Both the position numbers and the translations under genes were made by a program. A model generated the notes under the pieces. The model ran no database searches and was not told the DNA's origin. It was given only the letters and a program-made list of their open reading frames with translations. 64,000 bases of DNA from Streptococcus pasteurianus (GTDB lineage: Bacteria; Bacillota; Bacilli; Lactobacillales; Streptococcaceae), in NCBI RefSeq assembly GCF_004843545.1, contig NZ_CP039457.1, forward strand, positions 340,501 to 404,500, read 5' to 3'. Each line of letters starts with the position of its first letter. Within the stretch, counting starts at the first letter, position 1. Positions 29,287 to 39,556 of this stretch are shown here, in pieces.

Positions 29287-29766
29287 ATCGCAAACGCAAA
29301 TACAATCATTGATGTCGTTACAGAAGTGGTTGCACCAGCTATTAAAGAGCCGTTTGAATTAGTTGATGTCGAGTATGAGAAGATGGGGAGCGATTATGTG
29401 CTTAGCATCTTAATTGACAAGCCAGAAGGCATTACGGTAGATGATACAGCAGAGTTGACTGAAATTATCAGCCCTTTGCTTGATGCCATTAAACCAGACC
29501 CATTTCCAGAGCAGTATATGTTGGAAGTGTCTAGCCCTGGTTTAGAGCGTCCGTTAAAAACGAAAGAAGCTCTTGAAAAAGCTGTAGGTTCTTATGTCAA
29601 TGTTAGTCTCTACAAAGCGATTGATAAAGTTAAGGTATTCCAAGGGGACCTTGTTGCTTTTGACGGTGACACATTGACCATTGATTATTTGGATAAAACG
29701 CGGAAAAAAACAGTTGAAATTCCGTATTCGACAGTTGCAAAAGCGCGTTTGGCAGTGAAATTGTAG
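29287..29766 (+). CDS. rimP: Ribosome maturation factor RimP
   Basis: Assembly factor for the 30S subunit. Family motifs are [33 protein letters not shown] and the end [23 protein letters not shown]. The homologous N-terminus ([15 protein letters not shown]) extends upstream of the first in-frame GTG at 29326, and no ATG, GTG or TTG is available there. AAAGGAGG (29271-29278) is eight bases before an ATC at 29287 and two before an ATT at 29281. I therefore place the start at ATC 29287, a rare non-AUG start. It leads the nusA-infB operon. Confidence 0.85.
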   Translation: MANANTIIDVVTEVVAPAIKEPFELVDVEYEKMGSDYVLSILIDKPEGITVDDTAELTEIISPLLDAIKPDPFPEQYMLEVSSPGLERPLKTKEALEKAVGSYVNVSLYKAIDKVKVFQGDLVAFDGDTLTIDYLDKTRKKTVEIPYSTVAKARLAVKL

Positions 29767-29850
29767 TCAAGTTTTACAAACTACAATCTGATTTTATTTA
29801 GATATAGACGAAAGGATACGCTCTACTGACCATGTAGAGCAATGAAAACA

Positions 29851-31041
29851 ATGAGCAAAGAAATGCTAGAAGCCTTCCGTATTTTGGAAGAAGAAAAACA
29901 CATTAACAAAGAAGACATCATTGATGCTGTGAAAGAGTCTTTGAAATCAGCTTACAAACGTCGTTATGGTCAATCTGAATCATGTGTTATTGAATTCGAT
30001 GACAAAAAAGGTGATTTTAAAGTTTACACTGTTCGTGAAGTTGTTGAAGAAGTTTTTGATAGCCGTTTAGAAATCAGTTTGTCAGATGCGTTGAAAATCA
30101 GTTCAGCTTATGAACTCGGTGATAAAATTCGTTTTGAAGAATCTGTTGCTGAATTTGGTCGAGTTGCTGCTCAATCAGCTAAACAAACAATCATGGAAAA
30201 AATGCGCCGTCAAATTCGTGAAGTAACTTACAATGAGTACAAACAACACGAAGGCGAAATCATGACTGGTACTGTTGAACGTTTTGACCAACGTTTCATC
30301 TATGTTAACCTTGGTTCGCTTGAAGCGCAATTATCACACCAAGATCAAATTCCTGGTGAAACCTTCAAATCACATGACCGTATTGAAGTTTATGTTTACA
30401 AAGTTGAAAACAATCCAAAAGGTGTCAACGTTTTTGTAAGCCGTAGCCACCCACAATTCATCAAACGCATTATGGAACAAGAAATTCCTGAAGTATTTGA
30501 CGGAACAGTTGAAATCATGAGCGTTTCACGTGAGGCAGGCGACCGTACAAAAGTTGCTGTTCGTAGCCACAATCCAAACGTTGATGCTATCGGTACTATT
30601 GTCGGTCGTGGTGGAAGCAACATTAAGAAAGTGATTAGCAAATTCCATCCAAAACGTTATGATGCTAAGGCTGGTATTGAAGTGCCAATCGAAGAAAATA
30701 TTGATGTTATCCAATGGGTTGAAGATCCAGCGGAATTCATCTACAATGCCATTGCGCCAGCAGAAGTTGATATGGTTCTTTTTGACGAAGAGGACAGTAA
30801 ACGTGCGACTGTTGTCGTTCCTGACAATAAATTGTCACTTGCTATTGGTCGTCGTGGACAAAACGTTCGTTTGGCAGCTCATTTAACTGGCTACCGTATC
30901 GACATCAAATCTGCATCAGAATACGAAGCACTTGAAGCTGAACATGAAGCAAACGCAGCTGTAGCACAAGAAGAAGTTGCACCTGTTGAAGAAGCAGCTG
31001 AATCTGTTGAAACTGAAGTTGTAGCAAACGACGCAGAGTAA
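29851..31041 (+). CDS. nusA: Transcription termination/antitermination factor NusA
   Basis: About 396 residues. The N-terminal RNA polymerase-binding domain begins MSKEMLEAFRILEEEKHINK. An S1 domain (about residues 130-200, GTVERFDQRFIYVNLGSLEAQL) follows, and then two KH domains (IGTIVGRGGSNIKKV and LAIGRRGQNVRLAA). An acidic Ala/Glu/Val tail ends the protein. An ATG three codons upstream (29842) is also possible; neither has an ideal ribosome site. It is the second gene of the operon. Confidence 0.95.
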   Translation: MSKEMLEAFRILEEEKHINKEDIIDAVKESLKSAYKRRYGQSESCVIEFDDKKGDFKVYTVREVVEEVFDSRLEISLSDALKISSAYELGDKIRFEESVAEFGRVAAQSAKQTIMEKMRRQIREVTYNEYKQHEGEIMTGTVERFDQRFIYVNLGSLEAQLSHQDQIPGETFKSHDRIEVYVYKVENNPKGVNVFVSRSHPQFIKRIMEQEIPEVFDGTVEIMSVSREAGDRTKVAVRSHNPNVDAIGTIVGRGGSNIKKVISKFHPKRYDAKAGIEVPIEENIDVIQWVEDPAEFIYNAIAPAEVDMVLFDEEDSKRATVVVPDNKLSLAIGRRGQNVRLAAHLTGYRIDIKSASEYEALEAEHEANAAVAQEEVAPVEEAAESVETEVVANDAE

Positions 31042-31060
31042 AGAAAGATAGAGGTGTTTG

Positions 31061-31357
31061 ATGGCTAAAACACGTAAAATACCTTTAAGAAAATCAGTTG
31101 TTTCAGGCGAAGTAATTGATAAGCGCGATTTGCTTCGCATTGTTAAGAATAAAGAAGGCGAGATTTTTATCGACCCGACTGGTAAGAAAAACGGTCGCGG
31201 TGCCTACATCAAACTTGACAATGAAGAGGCAATCCAAGCTAAAAACAAAAAAGTGTTTAATCGTAGTTTTTCAATGGAAGTTCCTGACGAATTTTACGAT
31301 GAATTAATTGCTTACGTTGATCACAAAGTAAAAAGAAGAGAGTTGGGTCTTGAATAA
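31061..31357 (+). CDS. rnpM: YlxR/RnpM RNA-binding protein
   Basis: A 98-residue DUF448 protein, now known in Bacillus as a modulator of RNase P. It has the basic start MAKTRKIPLRKSVVSGE and the family segment DPTGKKNGRGAYIKL. ATG 31061 follows GATAGAGGTGTTTG. It overlaps ylxQ by eight bases, as in most Firmicutes. Confidence 0.9.
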   Translation: MAKTRKIPLRKSVVSGEVIDKRDLLRIVKNKEGEIFIDPTGKKNGRGAYIKLDNEEAIQAKNKKVFNRSFSMEVPDEFYDELIAYVDHKVKRRELGLE

Positions 31358-31652
31358 CCGTGAAAAATTGTCAAATTTAATTGGTTTAGCACAGCGAGCA
31401 GGAAAAGTTATCTCTGGTGAAGAGTTAGTTATCAAAGCGATTCAATCTGGAAAAGCACAGCTTATTTTTCTAGCTAATGATGCTGGCGCTAATTTGACAA
31501 AGAAAACAGCTGATAAATGTCAATATTACAAAATAGAAGTCTCTACAGTGTTTAACACACTGGAATTAAGTGCTGCTCTTGGAAAACCACGTAAAGTGGT
31601 AGCCATAGCAGATGCTGGATTTTCAAAGAAAATGAGGACTCTTATGAACTAA
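31350..31652 (+). CDS. ylxQ: L7Ae-family RNA-binding protein YlxQ
   Basis: A 100-residue L7Ae/L30e-type protein starting at TTG 31350 within the end of rnpM. Motifs are [16 protein letters not shown] and [18 protein letters not shown]. Such proteins bind kink-turn RNA. The position between rnpM and infB is conserved. Confidence 0.88.
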   Translation: MNNREKLSNLIGLAQRAGKVISGEELVIKAIQSGKAQLIFLANDAGANLTKKTADKCQYYKIEVSTVFNTLELSAALGKPRKVVAIADAGFSKKMRTLMN

Positions 31653-31671
31653 AAGAATAGGAGGACATCAA

Positions 31672-34380
31672 TTGTCAAAGAAAAGATTATATGAAATCGC
31701 TAAAGAATTAGGTAAATCAAGCAAAGAAATTGTTGAATATGCTCAAGAATTAGGACTTGCTGTTAAGAGCCATTCTTCTAGCGTGGAAGAATCTGATGTC
31801 AAACGTATTGTGGCAAAATTTTCAGATAAGCCTCAATCTACTCCAGCTAAACCTAAAGTAGAAAAAGCATCTGAAAAAACAGTTGCACGAGCTCCAAAAG
31901 CTACTCCTGCAACACCATCAAAACCACAAAGCCGTAATTTTAAGGCTGAGCGTGAAGCACGTGCCAAAGCCGAAGCTGAAAGACGTGCTAATGGTGGCGA
32001 TAAAAAACGTCGTAACGACCAGCGTCGCGATGATCGTTCAAATCCTAATGACCGACAAGGGAATACTCAAAATAATCGCAAACAGAATAAACGCGATCAC
32101 AATCCTCAAAATCATAGTCGAAGAGATCAACGTGATAACCGTCAGCAAGCAGCAAAACCACGTGTTGACTTTAAAGCACGTGCCACTGCTATAAAAGCTG
32201 AACAAAATGCTGAGTATTCACGTCAAAGCGAAAAACGAATTTATGAGCAGGAAAAGGCCAAACGTAAAGCAACTGCTGCAAAAGAGCAAGAACAAAAAGC
32301 TCGTGTTGAGGCAAAAGCTAAGAGTGAAGAGAAGAAAGCGGTAGTTAAAAAGGTTGCGCCTGCTCCACAAACTGTGGTGGCAGAACCTCCTACCCCAACT
32401 GCTGATAAACGTCGTAAGAAACAAGTTCGTCCTGAAAAATCACATGATTACAGTCATGAAGACGAATCGCGCAAGAATAAAAATAGAAAAAACTGGAATA
32501 ATCAAAACCAAGTGAGAAATCAAAGAAATAGTAACTGGAATAATAATAAGAAAAACAAAAAAGGTAAAAATAATCGTAATAATGCTCCAAAACCTGTAAC
32601 AGAGCGTAAGTTCCATGAATTGCCTAAAGAATTTGAATATACTGAAGGTATGACAGTCGCTGAAATCGCAAAACGTATTAAACGCGAACCAGCTGAAATT
32701 GTTAAAAAATTGTTCATGATGGGTGTTATGGCAACACAAAACCAATCCCTCGACAGCGATACAATCGAACTGCTGATGGTTGATTATGGTATTGAAGCTC
32801 ATAAAAAAGTTGAGGTTGACGAAGCTGATATCGAACGCTTCTTCGTAGATGAAGATTACCTCAACCTTGAAAACATGGTTGAACGTGCGCCTGTTGTTAC
32901 AATCATGGGCCACGTTGACCACGGTAAAACAACCCTTCTTGATACCCTTCGTAATTCACGTGTCGCTACAGGCGAAGCTGGTGGTATCACGCAACATATT
33001 GGTGCTTATCAGATTATTGAAAATGGTAAGAAAATTACTTTTCTTGATACGCCAGGACATGCGGCATTTACATCAATGCGTGCGCGTGGTGCATCAATTA
33101 CAGATATTACAATCTTGATTGTTGCTGCTGATGACGGTGTTATGCCCCAAACAGTCGAAGCCATTAACCACTCTAAAGCTGCTGGTGTCCCAATCATCGT
33201 TGCAATTAACAAGATTGATAGACCAGGAGCCAACCCAGAACGTGTTATTGGTGAACTGGCAGAACACGGTATTATTTCAACTGCTTGGGGTGGAGACTGT
33301 GAATTTGTTGAAATTTCAGCCAAATTTGGTCAAAACATTGATGAATTGCTAGAAACAGTTCTCCTTGTTGCTGAAATGGAAGAATTGAAAGCTGACCCTA
33401 CAGTTCGTGCTATTGGTACAGTTATTGAAGCTCGTCTTGATAAAGGTAAAGGTGCTATCGCAACACTTCTTGTTCAACAAGGTACTCTTCACGTTCAAGA
33501 CCCAATCGTTGTTGGTAACACGTTTGGCCGTGTTCGTGCTATGGTTAATGACCTTGGACGTCGTGTAAAAGTAGCTGAACCATCAACACCAGTATCAATC
33601 ACTGGTTTGAATGAAGTACCTATGGCAGGTGACCACTTCGCCGTCTATGAAGATGAAAAAGCTGCGCGTGCCGCTGGTGAAGAACGTGCTAAACGTGCAT
33701 TGATGAAACAACGTCAAGTAACACAACGTGTTAGCCTTGAAAACCTATTTGATACGCTTAAAGCAGGTGAAGTTAAGACTGTTAATGTTATCATCAAAGC
33801 CGATGTACAAGGTTCAGTTGAAGCTCTTGCTGCCTCACTTCTTAAAATTGATGTTGAAGGCGTTAAAGTCTCAGTTGTCCATTCAGCTGTTGGTGCTATT
33901 AACGAATCAGACGTTACCCTTGCTGAAGCCTCAAATGCCTTCATCATTGGATTTAACGTACGTCCTACACCACAAGCACGTCAACAAGCAGAAACTGATG
34001 AAGTAGAAATTCGTCTTCATTCAATTATCTACAAAGTTATCGAAGAAGTTGAAGATGCCATGAAAGGTATGCTTGACCCTGAATACAAAGAAAAAATTAT
34101 CGGTGAAGCTATCATCCGCGAAACTTTCAAAGTTTCTAAAGTTGGTACAATCGGTGGATTCATGGTTACAAGTGGTAAAATCACTCGTGATGCTAACGCC
34201 CGTGTCATCCGTGATGGTGTCGTTATCTTCGACGGAAAACTTGCTAGCCTTAAACACTTCAAAGATGACGTTAAAGAAATCGGAAACGCCCAAGAAGGTG
34301 GTTTGATGATTGAAAACTACAACGACATTAAAGTTGATGACATCATCGAAGGCTACATCATGGAAGAAATTAAACGTTAA
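31672..34380 (+). CDS. infB: Translation initiation factor IF-2
   Basis: A 902-residue GTPase that delivers initiator tRNA. The start is TTG 31672 after AGGAGG. A long, charged, Lys/Arg/Asn-rich N-terminal region (to about residue 310) precedes IF2-N. The G domain has [17 protein letters not shown] and INKID. Domains II to IV follow and end in MEEIKR. A 450-base structured gap, not the usual short one, separates it from rbfA. Confidence 0.97.
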   Translation: MSKKRLYEIAKELGKSSKEIVEYAQELGLAVKSHSSSVEESDVKRIVAKFSDKPQSTPAKPKVEKASEKTVARAPKATPATPSKPQSRNFKAEREARAKAEAERRANGGDKKRRNDQRRDDRSNPNDRQGNTQNNRKQNKRDHNPQNHSRRDQRDNRQQAAKPRVDFKARATAIKAEQNAEYSRQSEKRIYEQEKAKRKATAAKEQEQKARVEAKAKSEEKKAVVKKVAPAPQTVVAEPPTPTADKRRKKQVRPEKSHDYSHEDESRKNKNRKNWNNQNQVRNQRNSNWNNNKKNKKGKNNRNNAPKPVTERKFHELPKEFEYTEGMTVAEIAKRIKREPAEIVKKLFMMGVMATQNQSLDSDTIELLMVDYGIEAHKKVEVDEADIERFFVDEDYLNLENMVERAPVVTIMGHVDHGKTTLLDTLRNSRVATGEAGGITQHIGAYQIIENGKKITFLDTPGHAAFTSMRARGASITDITILIVAADDGVMPQTVEAINHSKAAGVPIIVAINKIDRPGANPERVIGELAEHGIISTAWGGDCEFVEISAKFGQNIDELLETVLLVAEMEELKADPTVRAIGTVIEARLDKGKGAIATLLVQQGTLHVQDPIVVGNTFGRVRAMVNDLGRRVKVAEPSTPVSITGLNEVPMAGDHFAVYEDEKAARAAGEERAKRALMKQRQVTQRVSLENLFDTLKAGEVKTVNVIIKADVQGSVEALAASLLKIDVEGVKVSVVHSAVGAINESDVTLAEASNAFIIGFNVRPTPQARQQAETDEVEIRLHSIIYKVIEEVEDAMKGMLDPEYKEKIIGEAIIRETFKVSKVGTIGGFMVTSGKITRDANARVIRDGVVIFDGKLASLKHFKDDVKEIGNAQEGGLMIENYNDIKVDDIIEGYIMEEIKR

Positions 34381-34831
34381 TTCCCATTGAGACTAAAGTT
34401 TCTAATGGCGTATGATAAGCTCTAGCAGACTTTCAGTTGATGGCTAGCTTTCAAGAATTCTCTAGTAAAAACAGAGCTACATACTGCAGTCTTGTTTTAC
34501 CACGGTGGTAGCTATCTTTAGAGTATCAACAAATTTAGTTTTTATGAAATAATTTCTAAAATTTGTAAGTCTTGTCTATTGATTGATTATTTGCGAGCGA
34601 AGCGAGCAACAAGACGCTACTTACCGCTGTGGTGAAAGTGGCTGAATTTACTACTATTCAGCCACTCGGAAGTTTTGAGACTTTAGGCTCAAAACTTAGG
34701 CATGGAATTCCTTGGATTCCTTCAATAGTCCACTGGACTATTGAACCTGCCGTCCGCACCACTTAAGGAAAGTATTAAAAAGACTTCTTTAGAAAAATAA
34801 GAAATATCAAAATAACTAGAAAGGATATTTT
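34381..34831 (+). other. Structured non-coding region between infB and rbfA
   Basis: No ORF. Successive stems are present: CAAATTTAG with CTAAAATTTG (34530-34566), GTCTTGT (34569-34575) with ACAAGAC (34609-34615), and a four-hairpin cluster closed by GTGGTG (34629-34634) with CACCAC (34757-34762). Inside it GTGGCTGAAT/ATTCAGCCAC, AGTTTTGAG/CTCAAAACT, GGAAT/ATTCC and CAATAGTCC/GGACTATTG all pair. No T-run follows, so transcription can read into rbfA. The overall shape looks like a multibranched RNA. Confidence 0.5.
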
Positions 34832-35182
34832 ATGGCTAATCATCGTGTTGACCGTGTTGGTATGGAAATTAAACGTGAAGTAAACGAAATTTTGCAGAAA
34901 AAAGTTCGTGACCCACGTGTTCAAGATGTGACAATTACTGATGTCCAAATGCTTGGAGATCTTTCAATGGCTAAAGTGTATTACACTATTCACTCTGAAC
35001 TTGCGTCAGATAATCAAAAAGCCCAAACTGGTCTTGAAAAAGCAAAAGGAACTATCAAACGTGAACTTGGTCGCAACTTAACTATGTACAAAATTCCAGA
35101 TTTGACATTCATCAAAGATGAATCAATCGAATACGGCAATAAAATTGACCAAATGCTTCGTGATTTGGAAACTAAAAAATAA
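34832..35182 (+). CDS. rbfA: Ribosome-binding factor A
   Basis: A 116-residue KH-fold protein binding the 30S subunit during maturation. It begins [20 protein letters not shown] and contains [20 protein letters not shown] and [28 protein letters not shown] precedes the ATG. It is the last gene of the rimP operon and is followed by a terminator. Confidence 0.96.
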   Translation: MANHRVDRVGMEIKREVNEILQKKVRDPRVQDVTITDVQMLGDLSMAKVYYTIHSELASDNQKAQTGLEKAKGTIKRELGRNLTMYKIPDLTFIKDESIEYGNKIDQMLRDLETKK

Positions 35183-35220
35183 CATAGCTTTCCATTTCAG
35201 TTAAAAATAGAAAAACAATT

Positions 35221-35249
35221 AAGAACTCGCTAATTGGCGGGTTCTTTTG
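35221..35249 (+). terminator. Terminator of the rimP-rbfA operon
   Basis: AAGAACTCGC (35221-35230) pairs with GCGGGTTCTT (35237-35246), followed by TT. A TATAAT for the next gene stands at 35253-35258. Confidence 0.75.
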
Positions 35250-35292
35250 TGTTATAATAAAAGTGTTTTTTTGAAATGGGGAAATAAAAAAG

Positions 35293-35835
35293 ATGAATAT
35301 TACAGTTTATTTGGCTTCAAGTATGGGAAATACACCAGATTATCATGAACAAGTTGTCGCATTTGCGAATTGGTTAGCTCAACATGACCATTGTTTGGTT
35401 TATGGTGGAAGCAAAACTGGGCTTATGGGAGTTTTGGCGGACACGGCATTGGCACAGGGGGCTAAAGTCTATGGTATCATGCCTGATTTTATGCAAAAAC
35501 GTGAAAAGGCACACCAAGGCTTAACACACTTGCAAATTGTTGATAACATGGATGAGCGTAAGCGTCTCTTAATGGAAGAGGGCGACATTTTAGTTGCATT
35601 TCCAGGCGGTCCAGGGACACTTGAAGAAATTATTCAGGCTATTTCATGGGCGCGTGTTGGGCAACTCGACAAACCCTGCTTGCTTTTTAACATGAACGGT
35701 TACTATGATAGCCTCAAAGAACAATTTAATCAGATGGTGTGTGCAGGATTTTTAACGACATTTGACCGCAAAAAGGTTATCTTTGTCGATAGTCTGCAAG
35801 CGTTAGAAGAGGTTATCAGTAGTTATCAGAAATGA
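35293..35835 (+). CDS. LOG-family (TIGR00730) Rossmann-fold protein
   Basis: A 180-residue protein of the LOG/lysine-decarboxylase-like family. The nucleotide-binding motif VYGGSKTGLMG and the signature FPGGPGTLEEI are present. Members are cytokinin-type nucleoside 5'-monophosphate phosphoribohydrolases or of unknown role in bacteria. It has its own promoter and is followed closely by the nucleotidyltransferase gene. Confidence 0.85.
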   Translation: MNITVYLASSMGNTPDYHEQVVAFANWLAQHDHCLVYGGSKTGLMGVLADTALAQGAKVYGIMPDFMQKREKAHQGLTHLQIVDNMDERKRLLMEEGDILVAFPGGPGTLEEIIQAISWARVGQLDKPCLLFNMNGYYDSLKEQFNQMVCAGFLTTFDRKKVIFVDSLQALEEVISSYQK

Positions 35836-35847
35836 AGGATGGGATTT

Positions 35848-36396
35848 ATGGATTTACAAGCGTTATTTGTGCAAGATGAAGAGTTAATGATGATTCTTAG
35901 GATAATAGCAGAGCTGGGTTTGCAGGATTCTTGGCTAGCAGCTGGGACATTACGCAATTATGTTTGGAATGTCTTGTCAGGAAAAGCTGGCTTGATACAA
36001 GCAAGTGATTTAGATGTCGTTTTTTATGATGTCAATGTGTCTTATGCTGAAACGCTGGTGCTTCAGCAAGACCTTCAACAGCGCTATCCAGCCTATCAAT
36101 GGGAAATCAAGAACCAGGTTTATATGCACAGCCATAGTCCAAATACGCTCCCTTACCAAAATGCGAGAGATGCTGTTAGCAAATATCCAGAGCGTTGCAC
36201 AGCCATTGCAGCAAGATTGAACAATGATGAGTTGGAACTGTTTTTGCCTTATGGTGATGACGATATTGTTAATTTTGTCGTGCAACCGACACCGCATTTT
36301 TTAGCAGATAAGAAACGGATGCAGGTCTATCGTGAACGCCTTGCTAAGAAAGATTGGCAGGAAAAATGGCCAAACTTACAACTGCTTGATAAATAA
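35848..36396 (+). CDS. Nucleotidyltransferase-like protein (NTP_transf_6 type)
   Basis: About 182 residues. The segment SWLAAGTLRNYVWN followed by DLDVVFYD resembles the Asp-x-Asp active site of the nucleotidyltransferase fold, and KYPERCTAIAARL occurs in the middle of this family. ATG 35848 has a plausible AAGG site; ATG 35839 is possible. It probably forms a two-gene unit with the LOG gene. Substrate unknown. Confidence 0.75.
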   Translation: MDLQALFVQDEELMMILRIIAELGLQDSWLAAGTLRNYVWNVLSGKAGLIQASDLDVVFYDVNVSYAETLVLQQDLQQRYPAYQWEIKNQVYMHSHSPNTLPYQNARDAVSKYPERCTAIAARLNNDELELFLPYGDDDIVNFVVQPTPHFLADKKRMQVYRERLAKKDWQEKWPNLQLLDK

Positions 36397-36464
36397 GAAT
36401 AATACGCTAGGTGAAACAGATTGCTTTAATTTTTGCAATGTGTTTTATTTTTTAATCTTTTATC

Positions 36465-36512
36465 GTTGACAAATGTAAACTATAATCGTATAATGAATCT
36501 ACAAAAGTAAAC
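36465..36512 (+). promoter_or_regulatory. copYAZ promoter with two cop boxes
   Basis: TTGACA (36466-36471), a 17-base spacer and TATAAT (36489-36494). GTTGACAAATGTAAAC (36465-36480) matches the CopY box RNYKACANNTGTMRNY at every position and covers the -35. ATCTACAAAAGTAAAC (36497-36512) matches with one mismatch just after the -10. Confidence 0.9.
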
Positions 36513-36537
36513 CAAAACTATTTTAAAGGAGGTAACA

Positions 36538-36969
36538 ATGTCAATTTCAAATGCAGAATGGGAAATCATGCGTGTTGTTTGGACGAAAGAGGAAACAACT
36601 AGCAGCCAGATTTTGGAAATTCTCGAGCAAAAGACAGACTGGACAGCCTCTACTGTTAAGACATTGTTGAAACGATTAGTGGATAAAGGCTATTTAGCAA
36701 CACAGAAATCGGGTAAATCATTTCTTTATTCAACACTTGTTTCTGAAGAAGAAGCTATTAATCGACAAGCCGATGAGCTTTTTGATAAATTTTGTCAGCG
36801 CAAGCATACCGTAATTATCAAACATCTCTTGGAAACAACGCCGATGACAATGGCAGACATTAACGACTTGCAAGCTCTGCTATTGTCCAAAAAAGAAGAG
36901 GCACTTGAAGAAGTGCCGTGCAATTGCATCCCTGGGCAATGTCGCTGTAAAGAGCATTTGAGTGCTTAG
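36538..36969 (+). CDS. copY: Copper-responsive repressor CopY
   Basis: A 143-residue BlaI/CopY-type repressor. The winged-helix N-terminus begins MSISNAEWEIMRVVW. The C-terminus carries CxCxxxxCxC at C128, C130, C135 and C137, which binds zinc when repressing and copper when releasing DNA. It is the first gene of copYAZ and lies directly behind two cop boxes, so it represses its own operon. Confidence 0.95.
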   Translation: MSISNAEWEIMRVVWTKEETTSSQILEILEQKTDWTASTVKTLLKRLVDKGYLATQKSGKSFLYSTLVSEEEAINRQADELFDKFCQRKHTVIIKHLLETTPMTMADINDLQALLLSKKEEALEEVPCNCIPGQCRCKEHLSA

Positions 36970-36992
36970 GGTTAGATTGGAAAGGAAAATAA

Positions 36993-39230
36993 ATGGCAAA
37001 AGAAGAAGTTTTCGTCATTGACGGCATGACCTGTGCAGCTTGTGCCTTAACGGTTGAAAATGCTGTTAAAAAGCTAGACCATGTTGACTCCGCTGTTGTC
37101 AATCTAACAACAGAAAAAATGACGGTGGATTATAATCCTGACTTAGTCAGTGAAAAAGAAATTGAAAAAGCGGTAGCAGATGCAGGTTATAGCGCCAGCG
37201 TTTTTGATCCGACAACGGCAAAGAGTCAATCAGAGCGCCAAAGTGAAGCCACACAGAATATGTGGCATAAGTTTCTTTTATCAGCTTTATTTGCGATACC
37301 GCTCCTCTATATTTCTATGGGAAGTATGGTGGGGCTTTGGGTACCAGAAATCATTAGCATGTCAGCTCACCCATTGAACTTTGCTTTGATTCAGCTGATT
37401 TTGACGTTTCCTGTCATGTATTTTGGACGTCGTTTTTATGTCAATGGCTTCCGCTCATTGTTTAAAGGGTATCCTAATATGGACTCGTTGGTTGCCTTGG
37501 CAACAACGGCTGCCTTCGTTTACAGCCTTTACGGTGTTTATCATATTATACTGGGGCATAGCCACCACGCGCATATGCTGTATTTTGAATCAGTTGCGGT
37601 GATTTTGACCTTAATCACTCTCGGGAAATACTTTGAAACGCTGTCAAAAGGTCGCACGTCAGATGCCATTCAAAAATTGGTGAAATTATCAGCTAAAGAA
37701 GCAACGGTTATCCGTGACGGTGTGGAACAAGCTGTTGCGATTGAGGACGTGCACGTTGGGGACCTCATTTTAGTAAAACCTGGGAAAAAAATCCCTGTTG
37801 ACGGTAGTGTGGTTTCAGGGCACTCAGCGGTTGATGAGTCAATGTTGACAGGGGAAAGTATCCCAGTTGAGAAAGTCACAGAGGATAAGGTTTATGGTGC
37901 TTCAATCAATGGACAAGGGGCGCTAACCATTCGTGCTGAAAAAGTTGGTGATGAAACCTTGCTCGCCCAAATTATTAAATTGGTTGAGGATGCGCAGCAG
38001 ACCAAAGCACCGATTGCGAAAATTGCGGATAAGGTAGCAGGTGTTTTTGTTCCAACTGTTATCGTGATTGCGCTTGTCACCTTCATTTTCTGGTACTTGA
38101 TTATGGGACAAACCTTTGTCTTTGCTCTCCAAGTTGCCATTGCGGTTCTTGTCATTGCTTGTCCTTGTGCGCTTGGTCTTGCAACACCGACAGCGATTAT
38201 GGTCGGAACTGGTCGCGGTGCTGAAAATGGTATCCTCTATAAACGCGGTGATACCCTTGAAAATGCTCACCACCTCGATACCATTGTCTTTGATAAAACA
38301 GGAACTATCACCCAAGGCAAACCACAAGTTGTTGATATTTTTGCTTACCAAGGCGATAAAGATAAGCTTCTTGCACAAGTTGCCTCAATCGAGAAATTGT
38401 CAGAACACCCTCTTAGTCAAGCCATTGTGGAAAAAGCATCCGCAGATAAGTTAGCTTTGACAGAGGTCACACAATTTAAGTCCTTAACAGGATTTGGCTT
38501 GCAGGCCGATATTGACGGACAAACAGTTTACGTCGGAAACCGCAAGTTAATGGAAAAATATCAGGTTGACTTGACCGCTAGTCAAGAAGCGGTGCTGGCT
38601 GCGACTCAAAAAGGACAAACACCGATTTACATCTCGGCAAATGAACAACTACTAGGACTTATCACCGTAGCTGATTTGCTAAAAGTAGACAGTAAAGAAA
38701 CCGTCGCTAAATTGCAAGAAAAAGGCATTGATGTTGTCATGCTGACAGGTGACAATAGCAAGACAGCGCAAGCTATTGCCAAACAAGCTGGTATCAAAAA
38801 AGTTATTAGCGAAGTTCTACCAGACCAGAAATCGCAAGCCATTCAGGATTTGCAAAGTCAAGGAAAAATGGTTGCCATGGTTGGTGATGGGATAAATGAC
38901 GCACCTGCCTTAGCGGTAGCAGATATTGGTATCGCTGTCGGTTCTGGGACAGACATTGCTATTGAATCAGCAGATATTATTCTCATGAAACCAGAAATCT
39001 CAGATGTTCTGAAAGCCTTGAGCATTAGTCGTTTAACGATTAAAATTATCAAGGAAAATCTTTTCTGGGCATTTATCTACAATATCTTAGCGATTCCTGT
39101 CGCTATGGGTGTATTATATCTATTTGGTGGACCTCTGTTAAATCCAATGATTGCAGGACTTGCCATGGGATTTAGTTCAGTTTCAGTCGTCCTCAATGCC
39201 CTTCGCCTAAAATATATTAAACTGAATTAA
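36993..39230 (+). CDS. copA: Copper-translocating P1B-type ATPase
   Basis: A 745-residue copper exporter. One N-terminal HMA domain has GMTCAACA (C14 and C17). The membrane domain carries the ion-path motif [11 protein letters not shown], and the phosphorylation motif is [14 protein letters not shown] loop ([11 protein letters not shown]) and the hinge [12 protein letters not shown] are also present. It belongs to the copYAZ operon and pumps Cu(I) out of the cell. Confidence 0.95.
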   Translation: MAKEEVFVIDGMTCAACALTVENAVKKLDHVDSAVVNLTTEKMTVDYNPDLVSEKEIEKAVADAGYSASVFDPTTAKSQSERQSEATQNMWHKFLLSALFAIPLLYISMGSMVGLWVPEIISMSAHPLNFALIQLILTFPVMYFGRRFYVNGFRSLFKGYPNMDSLVALATTAAFVYSLYGVYHIILGHSHHAHMLYFESVAVILTLITLGKYFETLSKGRTSDAIQKLVKLSAKEATVIRDGVEQAVAIEDVHVGDLILVKPGKKIPVDGSVVSGHSAVDESMLTGESIPVEKVTEDKVYGASINGQGALTIRAEKVGDETLLAQIIKLVEDAQQTKAPIAKIADKVAGVFVPTVIVIALVTFIFWYLIMGQTFVFALQVAIAVLVIACPCALGLATPTAIMVGTGRGAENGILYKRGDTLENAHHLDTIVFDKTGTITQGKPQVVDIFAYQGDKDKLLAQVASIEKLSEHPLSQAIVEKASADKLALTEVTQFKSLTGFGLQADIDGQTVYVGNRKLMEKYQVDLTASQEAVLAATQKGQTPIYISANEQLLGLITVADLLKVDSKETVAKLQEKGIDVVMLTGDNSKTAQAIAKQAGIKKVISEVLPDQKSQAIQDLQSQGKMVAMVGDGINDAPALAVADIGIAVGSGTDIAIESADIILMKPEISDVLKALSISRLTIKIIKENLFWAFIYNILAIPVAMGVLYLFGGPLLNPMIAGLAMGFSSVSVVLNALRLKYIKLN

Positions 39231-39251
39231 TGATAAACAAAGGAGTTTCAC

Positions 39252-39455
39252 ATGGAAAAAACGTATGAAATTACTGGTATGAAATGCCAAGGTTGTGTCA
39301 AAACAGTGACAGAAAAATTGTCAGCTGTTCGTGGCGTTGAAAAAGTGGTTGTTGATTTGGATAAAAAACAAGCAACTGTCACAGGTAATCCTTTCAAACT
39401 CTCCCTAAAACGAGCACTCAAGGGAACAAAATTCACCCTTGGAAAAGAAATTTAA
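39252..39455 (+). CDS. copZ: Copper chaperone CopZ
   Basis: A 67-residue HMA-domain chaperone with the metal motif GMKCQGC (C12 and C15). It follows copA by 21 bases with an AAAGGAG site. It would carry Cu(I) to CopA and CopY. The C-terminus (KRALKGTKFTLGKEI) is basic. Confidence 0.93.
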   Translation: MEKTYEITGMKCQGCVKTVTEKLSAVRGVEKVVVDLDKKQATVTGNPFKLSLKRALKGTKFTLGKEI

Positions 39456-39474
39456 AAGAATTTCAAAAATCATA

Positions 39475-39500
39475 AAAAAACAGACTCAGTGCTGTTTTTT
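39475..39500 (+). terminator. Terminator of copYAZ
   Basis: AAAAAACAG (39475-39483) pairs with CTGTTTTTT (39492-39500), continuing as a T-run. Confidence 0.75.
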
Positions 39501-39556
39501 TTTGCGTTAAAAATGATAAACTAGTCTAGTAAGAAAAAAATGAATTTGGAACGAAA

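Noticed and set aside
32218..33323. Several minus-strand ORFs within infB
   Set aside because: They follow from the compositional bias of infB and have no ribosome sites, and the plus-strand protein is certain.
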